A stretch of 64,000 nt of DNA from Agromyces kandeliae (GCF_009674665.1 NZ_WKJD01000018.1:62001-126000), one strand, 5' to 3'; numbered from the stretch's first letter, positions 15,242 to 23,795 are shown. Numbers and translations are program-made. Notes: generated from the sequence alone by a model not told the origin.

Positions 15242-16222
15242 TCAGCCCAGCGGGTCCACGCCGGTCGCCGAGACCGAGAGCTCCCACAGCCGCTCGGCCG
15301 ACGGCACGTCGATCGCCCACTCCTTGACGCCGCCCGTCCGGAGGTCCGCGTGATCCGGGGGCACGACGCCCTTGAGGGAGCAGTCCTCGCAGTACACGCC
15401 GCCGCGCGACTCGAGCTCGGGCGCGGTCGCTGCCCACAGGCCGGTCGACGCACCCTCGGCCGGGGTCTTGAAGAGCGGATTGGGGTTGCCCTCCTCGTCG
15501 ATCCACTGGCGGGCCAGCAGTTCCTCGCGCGGCATGTGGCGCTGGAGGTCGGTCATGATGCCGCCGGGGTGGGCCGAGTAGGCGTGGATGCCGCGGGACA
15601 CGCCGCGCGCGTCGAGCCCGACGGCGAAGAGGGCGTTGGCGGTCTTGGACTGGCCGTACGCGATCCACGGGTCGTACGGGGTCGTCTCGAAGTCGATGTC
15701 CTCGAACCTGACGGGGGAGCGGTAGTGCGCCGTCGACGAGTACGAGACGATGCGCGCTCCGTCGACGAGCAGGTCGGCGACGCCGCCGACCAGGGCGAAG
15801 TGGCCGAGGTGATTGGTGCCGAACTGCCACTCCCAGCCCTGCGGCGTCTGCTGATGGGGCGACGCCATGACGCCGGCCACGTTGATCACGAGGTCGATCG
15901 GGTGGCCGTCGTCCCGGACGGAGGCGGTGAGCGTCGCGACCGAGTCGAGGTCGCCGAGGTCCATGGTGCGCACCTCGACGCCGTCGAGATCGGCCAGGGC
16001 GGCGGATGCCGCGTCCGGACGCCGAGCGGGGACCAGCACGGAGACCCCGGCAGCGGACAGCGCCTTCACGGTCTCGAGCCCGAGCCCCGAGTACCCGCCG
16101 GTGACGATCGCGCGCTTCCCTGCGAGGTCGTGCCCGGCGATCACCTCGGCGGCAGTGGTCCGATAGCCGAACCCGGCATCGAGCGGGTGCTGGCGGGCGA
16201 TCATGTCCTGTGTAGTGACCAT
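15242..16222 (-). CDS. Short-chain dehydrogenase/reductase (SDR)
   Basis: This 326-aa protein has the NAD(P)-binding motif TGGYSGLG (about residues 42-49), NVAG, the catalytic Ser (SYSSTAHY) and the Tyr-x-x-x-Lys pair in AYGQSKTANALF. It belongs to the long SDRs resembling retinol dehydrogenase or light-dependent protochlorophyllide-reductase-like enzymes. The substrate is unknown. ATG 16222 is 6 nt from the -10, so translation is probably leaderless; an internal ATG at 16204 is too close to its AGGA to be better. It is the obvious target of the divergent MerR regulator. Confidence 0.9.
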   Translation of the reverse strand: MVTTQDMIARQHPLDAGFGYRTTAAEVIAGHDLAGKRAIVTGGYSGLGLETVKALSAAGVSVLVPARRPDAASAALADLDGVEVRTMDLGDLDSVATLTASVRDDGHPIDLVINVAGVMASPHQQTPQGWEWQFGTNHLGHFALVGGVADLLVDGARIVSYSSTAHYRSPVRFEDIDFETTPYDPWIAYGQSKTANALFAVGLDARGVSRGIHAYSAHPGGIMTDLQRHMPREELLARQWIDEEGNPNPLFKTPAEGASTGLWAATAPELESRGGVYCEDCSLKGVVPPDHADLRTGGVKEWAIDVPSAERLWELSVSATGVDPLG

Positions 16223-16228
16223 GTCCCG

Positions 16229-16259
16229 AGGCTAGGATCTCGAGTGCACTCGAAGTCAA
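16229..16259 (-). promoter_or_regulatory. MerR-type promoter with 19-bp spacer and dyad operator
   Basis: On the minus strand, -35 TTGACT (16259-16254), exactly 19 bp, -10 TAGCCT (16234-16229), then 6 nt to the SDR start. The spacer begins with the perfect 14-bp palindrome TCGAGTGCACTCGA (16240-16253). An over-long spacer with a dyad is the hallmark of promoters that MerR-family activators untwist. The divergent merR-like gene starts 9 bp from the -35. Confidence 0.85.
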
Positions 16260-16268
16260 GGAGGGGCG

Positions 16269-16694
16269 ATGGCCATCGACGCGACGACCGCGGAGCGCAC
16301 CTACAGCATCGGCGAGCTCGCCGACCGCACCGGGATGACGGTCCACACGCTTCGGTGGTACGAATCGCAGGGGCTCTTCCCGGCCGACGTGCCGCGCACC
16401 GCCACCGGCCGTCGCGTCTACGGCGAGGACGCCGTGCGCTGGCTGCGACTCCTCGCGCGGCTCCGGGAGTCCGGCATGCCGATCTCGGACATCGCGACGT
16501 ACTCCGATCTCGTCCGCGCCGGGCGCGGGAACGAGGGTGAGCGGGTGGCGCTCATGGAGGCGCATGCGCGTTCGCTCGACGAGCAGATCGAGCAGCTGAT
16601 CGCCGCGCGCGAGGTGATCCGCGCGAAGATCTCCGACTACCGGCGCGTGCTCGCGGGGCGGGGGATCGAACTGCCACCCGGCGAGCCCGCCTGA
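16269..16694 (+). CDS. MerR-family transcriptional regulator
   Basis: In this 141-aa protein the N-terminal winged helix (YSIGELADRTGMTVHTLRWYESQG) and the RRVYGEDAVRWLRLLARLRESGMPI stretch are classic. A coiled-coil dimerisation helix follows (about 85-130). There is no C-terminal cysteine cluster, so it is not a metal sensor; it fits the small organic/aldehyde-responsive MerR group. AAGGAGGGG precedes ATG 16269. It should bind the dyad at 16240-16253 and control the SDR gene and itself. Confidence 0.93.
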   Translation: MAIDATTAERTYSIGELADRTGMTVHTLRWYESQGLFPADVPRTATGRRVYGEDAVRWLRLLARLRESGMPISDIATYSDLVRAGRGNEGERVALMEAHARSLDEQIEQLIAAREVIRAKISDYRRVLAGRGIELPPGEPA

Positions 16695-16722
16695 CCGGGG
16701 CGGCGCGTGCCGCCGCCGGCGC

Positions 16723-16740
16723 GTACTGCGATCGCGGTAC
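16723..16740. promoter_or_regulatory. 18-bp near-palindrome upstream of the MacB-type ABC/two-component genes
   Basis: Positions 16723-16740, arms GTAC and GTAC around a GCGATCGC core, symmetric at 16 of 18 bases. It lies 100 bp before the ATPase start (16840). A TTGACT at 16786-16791 could be a -35, but no good -10 follows. A possible binding site for the response regulator encoded at 20286; inference. Confidence 0.45.
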
Positions 16741-16839
16741 CCGAAGATCGGGCGATCGGAGGACGCGCCATCCGCTCGTACCGCGTTGACTCGAAGCACG
16801 GTCGCCGCACTCGGCGATCGCCCCGCCGAGAGGAGCACG

Positions 16840-17595
16840 ATGTCCACCCCAGTCCTGCGTGTCGAGGGCCTCCACCGGGCCTACGGCCGCGGTCCGACCC
16901 GCTTCGAGGCGCTCAAGGGCGTCGACGTCGAGGTGCGCGCCGGCGAGTCGCTCGCGATCGTCGGCAAGTCCGGTTCGGGCAAGTCGACCCTGATGCACCT
17001 GCTCGCGCTGCTCGATCGTCCGACCTCCGGGAGCGTCGAGCTCAACGGCCTTCCGGCCGACCGCCTCCGCGGCCGCGAGCTCAACCGCGTGCGGAACCAG
17101 ACCTTCGGGTTCGTGTTCCAGCAGTTCTTCCTCACCCCGAGCGCCACGGTGCTCGAGAACGTCATCCTCCCGCTGAAGATCGCGGGCGTCGGGCGGGGCG
17201 AGCGCAAGCGCCGCGGGATGGCCGTGCTCGAGCAGCTCGGCCTCGCCGACAAGGCGAAGAACAAGGCGATCGACCTCTCGGGCGGGCAGAAGCAGCGCGT
17301 GGTCATCGCCCGCGCACTCGTCAACGACCCGCAGGTGATCTTCGCCGACGAGCCGACCGGCAACCTCGACACGACGACCGGCGCCGCCGTCGAAGACCTC
17401 CTGTTCGGACTGAACCGCGAGCGCGGGATCACGCTCGTGGTCGTCACGCACGACGAGGAGCTCGCTTCCCGCTGCGACCGCCGGATCACCGTGCGCGACG
17501 GCCGGATCGAGGCATCCGCCACCGCGCCGACCGCCGCCGCGACCGCCGCCGCGCCCGGTGAACCCGGCCGCCCGACCGAGGGGGTGGCCGCGTGA
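16840..17595 (+). CDS. ABC transporter ATP-binding protein, MacB/LolD/Bce type
   Basis: The 251-aa subunit has Walker A (VGKSGSGKST), Q-loop (FVFQQFFL), signature LSGGQKQRV, Walker B (VIFADEPTGNLD) and H-loop (VVTHDEEL). An Ala/Pro-rich tail fills the last 30 residues. These ATPases drive FtsX-type permeases that work by mechanotransmission, for example in antimicrobial-peptide resistance. AGAGGAGC precedes ATG 16840, and the stop overlaps the permease start. Confidence 0.95.
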   Translation: MSTPVLRVEGLHRAYGRGPTRFEALKGVDVEVRAGESLAIVGKSGSGKSTLMHLLALLDRPTSGSVELNGLPADRLRGRELNRVRNQTFGFVFQQFFLTPSATVLENVILPLKIAGVGRGERKRRGMAVLEQLGLADKAKNKAIDLSGGQKQRVVIARALVNDPQVIFADEPTGNLDTTTGAAVEDLLFGLNRERGITLVVVTHDEELASRCDRRITVRDGRIEASATAPTAAATAAAPGEPGRPTEGVAA

Positions 17596-18893
17596 CCCCC
17601 GCCGACGTCGTCGGCTCGGCCGTCGCGAACACCTTCCGGTCGAAGACCCGCACCATCCTCACCGTGCTCGCGATCTTCATCGGCGCGTTCACGCTCACCA
17701 TCACGACCGGGCTCGGCACCGGCATCAACCGCTACATCGACCAGACGGTCGCCGAGATCGGCGCCGAGGACGTCATGACGGTCGCGCACCAGGCCGAGGA
17801 GACGACGGATGACGGCCCGCGCGAGTACGACCCCGACGCCGTCACGGCCTCCGGGCTCGGCGCCGACGGACCCGGCGGCGGCGGGACCATCGACCCGATC
17901 ACCGACGACGACCTCGTGACGATCGCGGCGATCGACGGCGTGGAGTCCGTCGAACCGCTCAAGCAAGTGTCGGTCGACTACATCCAGCACGACGACGGCA
18001 CCCGCTACGAGGTCTCGGTCGGGTCGTTCATCCCGGGCATGGAGCTCGTGCTCGCCTCGGGCGAGCAGCCCGACCCCGACGCGGCCGCAGCCCAGGTCGC
18101 GATCCCCGTCGACTTCGTCGAGCCGCTCGGGTTCGACTCGCAGGCCGACGCACTCGGCAGCGAGGTCGCATTCGGCGTCGCGGATGCCACCGGCGTCGAG
18201 CACGTCGTCACGGTCGAGGTCGTCGGCGTCTCCGAGGCCGGCCTGATCGGCACCGGCAACAGCGTCTCGCCCAACACCGCGCTCACCGACGAGCTCTACG
18301 CCGCGCAGGCGACGGGCGCGATCGGGCAGACCGACCTCTACGGATCGGCGGTCGTCACGTTCGACCCCGAACTCGGCGAGACGGCGACGCAGGCGCTGAA
18401 GGACGACCTCGACGAGGCCGGGTTCACCGCGACCACGGTCGAGGACCAGATCGGCGCCTTCCAGTCGGTCATCGACGGCATCGTGCTCGTGCTCAACGCC
18501 TTCGCGGTCATCGCGCTGCTCGCCGCGGGCTTCGGCATCGTGAACACCCTCCTGATGTCGGTGCAGGAGCGCACCCGCGAGATCGGCCTGATGAAGGCGA
18601 TGGGCATGGGCTCGGGCCGGGTGTTCGGGCTGTTCAGCACCGAGGCCACGTTCATCGGCTTCCTCGGCTCCGCCGTCGGCGTCGTGCTGGGAATGGTCGC
18701 CGGGACGGCCGTCGGCGACGCGCTCGCGACCACGATGTTCGCCGATCTCCCGGGCCTCACGCTCATCGCGTTCGACCCGACCTCGGTCGCATCGATCATC
18801 GTGCTGGTGATGGCGATCGCCTTCCTCGCCGGCACGATCCCGGCCGGGCGCGCCGCCCGGCAGGACCCCATCGAGTCGCTCCGGTACGAGTAG
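17592..18893 (+). CDS. MacB/FtsX-type ABC transporter permease
   Basis: In this 433-aa permease an N-terminal span (about 18-40) leads to a large extracellular MacB_PCD-like domain (45-295, acidic, with IDGVESVEPL). Three spans follow (about 305-335, 355-385 and 395-425) with the FtsX motif QERTREIGLMKAMGM. It has four spans, not the ten of BceB. GTG 17592 overlaps the ATPase stop by 4 nt. With the two-component genes behind it, the set looks like a peptide- or envelope-stress detoxification module. Confidence 0.93.
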   Translation: MTPADVVGSAVANTFRSKTRTILTVLAIFIGAFTLTITTGLGTGINRYIDQTVAEIGAEDVMTVAHQAEETTDDGPREYDPDAVTASGLGADGPGGGGTIDPITDDDLVTIAAIDGVESVEPLKQVSVDYIQHDDGTRYEVSVGSFIPGMELVLASGEQPDPDAAAAQVAIPVDFVEPLGFDSQADALGSEVAFGVADATGVEHVVTVEVVGVSEAGLIGTGNSVSPNTALTDELYAAQATGAIGQTDLYGSAVVTFDPELGETATQALKDDLDEAGFTATTVEDQIGAFQSVIDGIVLVLNAFAVIALLAAGFGIVNTLLMSVQERTREIGLMKAMGMGSGRVFGLFSTEATFIGFLGSAVGVVLGMVAGTAVGDALATTMFADLPGLTLIAFDPTSVASIIVLVMAIAFLAGTIPAGRAARQDPIESLRYE

Positions 18894-18978
18894 GAGACGG
18901 CGCGATGGATGAGCGGATGGGTCGGGCATGGGGGTGCCCGGCCCATCCGCGACGACGCGGATGCGCGAGGATCGAGGC

Positions 18979-20289
18979 ATGAGCGACGGCGTCAGCGGGC
19001 TCGGCGCACCCGACCGGGTGGCAGCGCACCGGACCATGCCCGCCTGGGCGTGGGACGTCGTCGTCGTGGTCGTCGCGATCGCGTCGGCGTGTGCGCCCTA
19101 CCGCGGGCCCACGCCCGCGTTCCTCGCGGTGGAGTCGCCGGTCGCCTTCGCGCTCGCGCTCGCGCAGGCGCCCGTGCTCCTGCTGCGCCGCCGATTCCCG
19201 CTCGTCGCGTACGGCGTGATCTGGGCGCTCATGGCCGCCGGCACGCTGGTCGTCGGAAGCGCACTGCCGTTCGTGGTGCCCGCCGCCATCGCGGCCTACG
19301 TCCTCGCGACACGGTCGCCGCGGCGCACCGTCCTCGTCGTCGTGCTCGCCTCGATCGTCCTCCTCATCGGCGTCGAACTCGTCGCGGGCGCGGGCGCCGG
19401 ATTCGATCCGCGGTTGATCCCCGTGCCGGCGCTCCTCGCGTTCGCCGCCGCGGCGGGGGATGCCACGCGCTCGCGCCGTGCGTACGTGGCCGCGCTCGCC
19501 GAGCGCGCCGAGCGCGCCGAGGCGACCCGCGAATCGGAGGCCCGGCGTCGGGTCGCGGAGGAGCGGCTGCGGATCGCGCGCGACCTGCACGACGCCGTCG
19601 CCCACCAGATCGCCGTCATCAACCTGCAGTCGAGCGTCGCCGAGCGAGCGATCGCCGAGGGTCGCGAGCCCGACCTCCGACGTGCGCGCGATTCCGTCGC
19701 GACGGCGGCGCGGGCCGCACGCGAGGTGCTCGGCGAGATCGGCGACCTGCTCTCCACGCTCCGCACCGACTCCGACGACGCGACGCCCTCGGCCCCGCCG
19801 GCCGGCCTCGCCGACCTGGACCGGCTGGTCGACGACTTCGCCTCCGCCGGCCTCCGCGCGACCGTCCGCCTCGAGGTCGCCGACGACGCCGGCGACGTGC
19901 CTCCGACCGTCGACCGCGCGGCGTACCTCGTGGTCCGCGAGGCGCTCACGAACGCCAGCAAGCACGGTTCCGACGGTCGCGCCCACGTGCTCGTCGAACG
20001 GGGCGCGTCGAGGCTCGCGATCACCGTGACCAACGCCGCGTCGCGCGACGCGGAGCGCGGCGAGGTCGAGCGCGGCCGTCCGGAGCGGACGTCGGGCGGC
20101 CACGGACTGCTCGGCCTCCGCGAGCGGGTCGCCGCCGCCAGGGGCACGCTCGTGACGAGCGAGGACGACGGCGTCTTCCGCCTGCGCGCCGAGCTCCCCG
20201 TGGGGCCGCGTGGGGCGGTCGGGCAGGCGGATGCCCCGGGGCCGAATGCTCCGCCATCGGATGCTCCGCCATCGGAGGCCCGGCGATGA
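18979..20289 (+). CDS. Sensor histidine kinase, NarL-partner type
   Basis: The 436-aa kinase has four or five N-terminal spans (about 22-40, 52-72, 76-95, 97-112 and 117-138) and a coiled region (165-195). Next is a HisKA_3 helix with the phospho-accepting His204 in ARDLHDAVAHQ, and HATPase_c with VREALTNASKHG and GGHGLLGLRERV. The tail is a Pro/Ser/Asp repeat (PNAPPSDAPPSEA) near the C-terminus. It is coupled to the regulator by an ATGA overlap. No large sensor domain is present, so the signal is probably membrane-linked, perhaps through the adjacent ABC transporter. Confidence 0.93.
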   Translation: MSDGVSGLGAPDRVAAHRTMPAWAWDVVVVVVAIASACAPYRGPTPAFLAVESPVAFALALAQAPVLLLRRRFPLVAYGVIWALMAAGTLVVGSALPFVVPAAIAAYVLATRSPRRTVLVVVLASIVLLIGVELVAGAGAGFDPRLIPVPALLAFAAAAGDATRSRRAYVAALAERAERAEATRESEARRRVAEERLRIARDLHDAVAHQIAVINLQSSVAERAIAEGREPDLRRARDSVATAARAAREVLGEIGDLLSTLRTDSDDATPSAPPAGLADLDRLVDDFASAGLRATVRLEVADDAGDVPPTVDRAAYLVVREALTNASKHGSDGRAHVLVERGASRLAITVTNAASRDAERGEVERGRPERTSGGHGLLGLRERVAAARGTLVTSEDDGVFRLRAELPVGPRGAVGQADAPGPNAPPSDAPPSEARR

Positions 20290-20981
20290 CCGCCCGGATC
20301 CTCGTGGTCGACGACCAGCCGCTCATCCGGCAGGCGGTCGCCGCGCTGCTCGGCGCCGAGCCGACCCTCGAGGTCGTCGGCGAGGCCGCCGACGGGAACG
20401 AGGCGCTCGACCTCGTCCGTGGACTCCGACCCGATGTCGTGCTCATGGACATCCGGATGCCCGGACTCGACGGCATCGAGGCGACGCGCCGAATCGGCGC
20501 GGACCCGGACCTCGCCGACGTGCGGGTGCTCATCCTCACCACGTTCGAGGAGGACGAGAACGTCGTGCGTGCGCTGCACGCCGGGGCGTCGGGCTTCATC
20601 GGCAAGGGCACCGACCCCGACGCGCTCGTCGAGGCCGTGCACACGGTGCACGCGGGGGAGTCGCTGCTCTCGCCATCCGCGACCCGCGTGCTCATCGAGC
20701 GGTACGTGCGGCCCGGCCCGGTGCCGGCCCCGGCCGCGACGTCGGCGCTCGGCGCCGCGCTCGCGTCGCTCACCGACCGGGAGCACGAGGTGCTCGTGCT
20801 CGTCGCCGGCGGCCTGTCGAACGACGACCTCGCCGAGCGGTTGGTGATCTCCCGACACACGGCGAAGACGCACGTGAACCGGGTGATGGCGAAGCTCGGC
20901 GCCCACGACCGCGCGCAGCTCGTGATCGCGGCCTACGAAGCGGGGCTCGTCCGGCCGGGTGATAGCGCGGGCGGGGACTGA
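20286..20981 (+). CDS. Response regulator, NarL/LuxR family
   Basis: This 231-aa protein has a receiver domain (VVDDQ at 7-11, Asp55 in LMDIRMPG, Lys in GKG) and a LuxR helix-turn-helix (about 165-225, LTDREHEVLVLVAGGLSNDDLAERL ... HVNRVMAKL, cut by two positions). It is the last gene of the ABC-kinase-regulator set. It likely controls the transporter genes at 16840. Confidence 0.95.
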   Translation: MTARILVVDDQPLIRQAVAALLGAEPTLEVVGEAADGNEALDLVRGLRPDVVLMDIRMPGLDGIEATRRIGADPDLADVRVLILTTFEEDENVVRALHAGASGFIGKGTDPDALVEAVHTVHAGESLLSPSATRVLIERYVRPGPVPAPAATSALGAALASLTDREHEVLVLVAGGLSNDDLAERLVISRHTAKTHVNRVMAKLGAHDRAQLVIAAYEAGLVRPGDSAGGD

Positions 20982-20994
20982 GCGCGCCGATGGG

Positions 20995-21354
20995 TCAGTC
21001 CGCGGACGCCCCGCGCATCGCGACGATCGCCGCCGCGATGCGGCCGACGAGCTCGACGGGCAGCTCGGCGCTGTGCGGGAGGTTCACCGTGTCCTTGGCG
21101 GTCCGCCGCGGCGCGACCTCGGACTCGAGCGGCTCGGGGAGCGCCGGCACCGGGTAGAGGCCGACGTGGTGCTTCCATCCGGCGAAGTGGATGGCGTACC
21201 TGCCGCCGATCATGACGGCGGCGATGCCGTAGCGGACCTTCTCCTCCACCGGCGGCGGGACCTCGGCGACGATCGCCGCCCGCACCTGCCGGAGGCGATC
21301 CGCGACATCGTCGGGAAACGACGCGATGTACTCGTCCACCGTCTGGGCTGCCAT
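20995..21354 (-). CDS. DUF1801 family protein (YdhG-like)
   Basis: The 119-aa protein has the DUF1801 pattern. It opens VDEYIASFPDDVADRLRQVR, has EEKVRYGIAAVMIGGRY (17 residues), the GWKHHVGLYP core and a C-terminal helix VELVGRIAAAIVA. Members are small alpha/beta proteins sometimes called iron chaperone-like; no catalytic role is established. ATG 21354 follows GAGCGT by 6 nt, so a leaderless transcript is likely. It converges with the response regulator 13 bp away. Confidence 0.85.
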   Translation of the reverse strand: MAAQTVDEYIASFPDDVADRLRQVRAAIVAEVPPPVEEKVRYGIAAVMIGGRYAIHFAGWKHHVGLYPVPALPEPLESEVAPRRTAKDTVNLPHSAELPVELVGRIAAAIVAMRGASAD

Positions 21355-21512
21355 GCGGTCACGCTCGCACCGCTCGGCGGGATGCGCCAGAGCGATGAAT
21401 CCATGGTGCCGACATGGCGCTCGCCGAGCGGGCCGGGGCGGGACACGGCCGGTGCGCCAAGCTGCGAATTCGCGCGCACCCCCTGCCGTTTCCGGCCGAC
21501 CTGGCGTAGATT

Positions 21513-21547
21513 GCGATATATCGCGTCAAGACACGTTATATCGCGTC
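21513..21547. promoter_or_regulatory. Tandem TATATCGCGTC repeats with a perfect palindrome upstream of the PspA operon
   Basis: GCGATATATCGC (21513-21524) is a perfect 12-bp palindrome. TATATCGCGTC occurs at 21517-21527 and 21537-21547, exactly 20 bp apart, so two dimers would bind the same face of the helix. AT-rich elements are conspicuous at this GC content. Lies 100 bp before the operon; probable operator and -10 region. Confidence 0.65.
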
Positions 21548-21593
21548 GTCGGCGCGACGACCGCAGGGACGACGCGACGGGGAGGGGCGGCGC

Positions 21594-21650
21594 ATGGATT
21601 CGGATGGGCGCGGAGGCTTCCGCGCGAGCCGGCGGGGGAGCCGGCCATGA
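21594..21650 (+). CDS. Putative 18-codon leader ORF of the PspA operon
   Basis: ATG 21594 is preceded by GGGGAGGGGCGG, a strong ribosome site. The 18-residue Arg/Gly-rich peptide ends in a TGA that overlaps the next ATG (ATGA at 21647-21650). Four arginines and five glycines give no recognisable motif. It may couple translation to the next gene or act as an attenuating leader. Short length makes chance possible. Confidence 0.4.
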   Translation: MDSDGRGGFRASRRGSRP

Positions 21651-22309
21651 CCGGGCTCGAGGTGGTGCTGGCCGCACTCGGCGTCATCGTGCTCATCGGC
21701 ATCGCGAGCTTCGTGACCCTCGTGCTCCTGGTGCGGCACGTCTACCGACGCATCCGTCGCAGCCGACGTGTCGACGGTGCGCTCATGCGGGGCCGCGCCC
21801 GAGTGAGCCGCGGACCGCAGCGCACGATCCTCGACCTCAGGGTGCGACTCGACGACGCGCTCGCGAGCGGCCAGGCGGCGGTCGACCTCGCGGCGACCGG
21901 CCCCGGCCCGCGTGGGGAGTTCCCGGGCATCTTCCGACGCATCCGCGAGGAGGGCGCGTCGCTCGATGCGCAGCTGCGGTTGATGGAGAGCGAGATCGAC
22001 CGGTCAGTGCTGACCTCCGAGCTTCCCGCCGCCGAGGAGCGGGTCGGCCAGGTCGAGGCGCTCGTCCGACGCATCCGCTCGGCCGTGGCATCCGCCCTCG
22101 CCGGGTCGAGCGACGACGGTCTCACGGGCCTCCGCGCCGACGTCGACCGCGAGGTCGCCGCGCTCCGCGCCGGCGTCGAGGAGCTCCACGCGCTCAGCCT
22201 GCGCGACATCGCGGCCGACCCGACCCGGCGGCCCACCACCTCGACGGTCCGCGACCCCGCGACCGTGCACGACAGCTCACCCGTCCGAGACAAGGGGAAC
22301 CGATCATGA
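21647..22309 (+). CDS. Membrane-anchored coiled-coil protein of the PspA operon
   Basis: One N-terminal span (about residues 4-28) is followed by an Arg-rich stretch (RRIRRSRRVDG) and a long helical, charged region likely to form coiled coil (60-190). The family is not recognised, but proteins of this kind commonly precede pspA in Micrococcales. The ATG 21647 overlaps the leader ORF, and the stop overlaps the pspA start. It probably recruits PspA to the membrane or senses membrane stress; this is inference. Confidence 0.75.
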   Translation: MTGLEVVLAALGVIVLIGIASFVTLVLLVRHVYRRIRRSRRVDGALMRGRARVSRGPQRTILDLRVRLDDALASGQAAVDLAATGPGPRGEFPGIFRRIREEGASLDAQLRLMESEIDRSVLTSELPAAEERVGQVEALVRRIRSAVASALAGSSDDGLTGLRADVDREVAALRAGVEELHALSLRDIAADPTRRPTTSTVRDPATVHDSSPVRDKGNRS

Positions 22310-23082
22310 GCGACAACACCTCGCGGATGCGCACCATCTTCCGCAGCAAGACCACCAAGGCCCTCGACCGGATCGAGGACCCGCGAGACACCCTCGACGA
22401 CAGCTACGACCAGCAGGTCAAGCTGCTGCACGAGGTGCGGCGTGCCGTCGCCGAGGTGGCGACGGCGAAGAAGCGGATCGAACTGCAGGGGCAGGAGATG
22501 GGCGGGCGCTACCAACGCCTCGGCGTGCAGGCCCGGGATGCGCTGACGCAGGGCCACGAGGACCTCGCCCGCGCCGCGCTCGAGCGCCGCGCGCTGCTCG
22601 AGGGCGAGGTCGCGAAGCTGCAGGCGCAGTACAGCTCGCTCGAGAAGCAGGCGTCGCAGCTGCAGGAGCGCGAGCGTCGACTGACCGACCAGATCGCCGC
22701 GTTCCGCGTGGAGAAGGAGACGATCAAGGCCACCTACACGGCGTCGGCCGCCCAGGTGCGGGCCAACGAGGCGGTCGCGGGTCTCAGCGCGAACATCGAC
22801 GACATCGGCACGAGCCTGGACCGGGCCCGCGACCGTGTCGCGCAGATGCAGGCGCGTGCGGCCGCCACCGACGAGCTGCTCACGAGCGGCGTGCTGAAGG
22901 ACCTCACCGCGGCGCCCGACGCCGACATCGAACGCCAGCTGGCCGCGATCACCGCGCAGGCCGAGGTGGAGCGGCGCCTCCAGTCGATGCGGGATGCCGC
23001 GGGGTCGGACGCCCCCGCCGCCGAACGCGGGGACCAGGGGCCCGACGGCTGGCTGAGCATCGGGCAGGGGCCCGCGAGCTGA
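22306..23082 (+). CDS. pspA: PspA/IM30 family phage-shock protein
   Basis: This 258-aa protein has the near-continuous helical, coiled-coil composition of the ESCRT-III-like PspA/Vipp1 family: EDPRDTLDDSYDQQVKLL near residue 20, then heptad-like repeats to about 215. A Gly/Pro-rich tail ends it. The usual N-terminal amphipathic helix is short and basic (SRMRTIFRSKTTKALDRI). PspA assembles on stressed membrane and stabilises it. AAGGGGAA precedes the start. It is co-transcribed with the membrane-anchored partner upstream. Confidence 0.9.
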   Translation: MSDNTSRMRTIFRSKTTKALDRIEDPRDTLDDSYDQQVKLLHEVRRAVAEVATAKKRIELQGQEMGGRYQRLGVQARDALTQGHEDLARAALERRALLEGEVAKLQAQYSSLEKQASQLQERERRLTDQIAAFRVEKETIKATYTASAAQVRANEAVAGLSANIDDIGTSLDRARDRVAQMQARAAATDELLTSGVLKDLTAAPDADIERQLAAITAQAEVERRLQSMRDAAGSDAPAAERGDQGPDGWLSIGQGPAS

Positions 23083-23102
23083 GCCGGTTCGCGCGTCGGG
23101 CC

Positions 23103-23795
23103 TCAGGTCGACTCGGGCGCGCCCCCGCTCCGCCCTGACACCGCCCGTGCCGCCGCCGCGGCCCTCTCGACCCACTTGGGCGTCGCTCCGTAGCGCTGGA
23201 ACGGCACGAGCTCGCCGGCTGCGCTGCACTCGACGAGCTGCGACATCCGTCGTTCGCGCGTGGCTTCCTGCTTCGCGGACAGCACCCAGTAGGCGACCAC
23301 CTTGCGGTAGCTCGGAGTCGCGACCTCCCAGAAGGCGGACGCTGCGGCATCCGCCTCGAGCATGCGCGTGAACTCGGGCGGCATCGCCTGCTCGGGGTTC
23401 TCGAAGGAGTAGATCGACGACCGGTCGTCGCTGCGTCGCTCGTACGCGGCAATGCCCGCCGGCCGCATGCGGCCCTCGGCCGTGAGTCGTTCGACGTGCG
23501 CGATGTTCACGGCCGACCAGTTGCTCGTCGGCTTCCGCGGAGTCCAGCGCTGCCGGCGGGCGAGGTCGTCGATGCGCTGGGACACCGAGTCGATCCAGCC
23601 GAAGCACAGCGCCTCGGGCACCGCCTCCTCCCATGTGAGCCCCCGCTCGGGTGCGCCCTTCTTGTAGAGGCCCATCCACAGCTCGGTCTCGGTCTCGTGG
23701 TTGGCCTCGAGCCAGGCTCGGAATTCGTCGGGGCCGGAGAAGAAGATCGCGGGGCGGTCGGGCGTTCCGCCCGGCGTTCCGATGGAGCCGCTCAT
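23103..23795 (-). CDS. YdeI/OmpD-associated family protein (bacteriocin-protection type)
   Basis: The 230-aa protein shows the family motifs ELWMGLYKKG, LTWEEAVPEALCFGWIDS, RQRWTPRKPTSNWSAVN and the C-terminal YRKVVAYWVLSAKQEATRERR helix. YdeI-type proteins are linked to resistance against cationic peptides and polymyxin, but the biochemistry is unknown. ATG 23795 lies 6 nt after CAGACT, fitting a leaderless transcript. It converges with pspA (20 bp), and both may serve envelope defence. Confidence 0.88.
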   Translation of the reverse strand: MSGSIGTPGGTPDRPAIFFSGPDEFRAWLEANHETETELWMGLYKKGAPERGLTWEEAVPEALCFGWIDSVSQRIDDLARRQRWTPRKPTSNWSAVNIAHVERLTAEGRMRPAGIAAYERRSDDRSSIYSFENPEQAMPPEFTRMLEADAAASAFWEVATPSYRKVVAYWVLSAKQEATRERRMSQLVECSAAGELVPFQRYGATPKWVERAAAAARAVSGRSGGAPEST

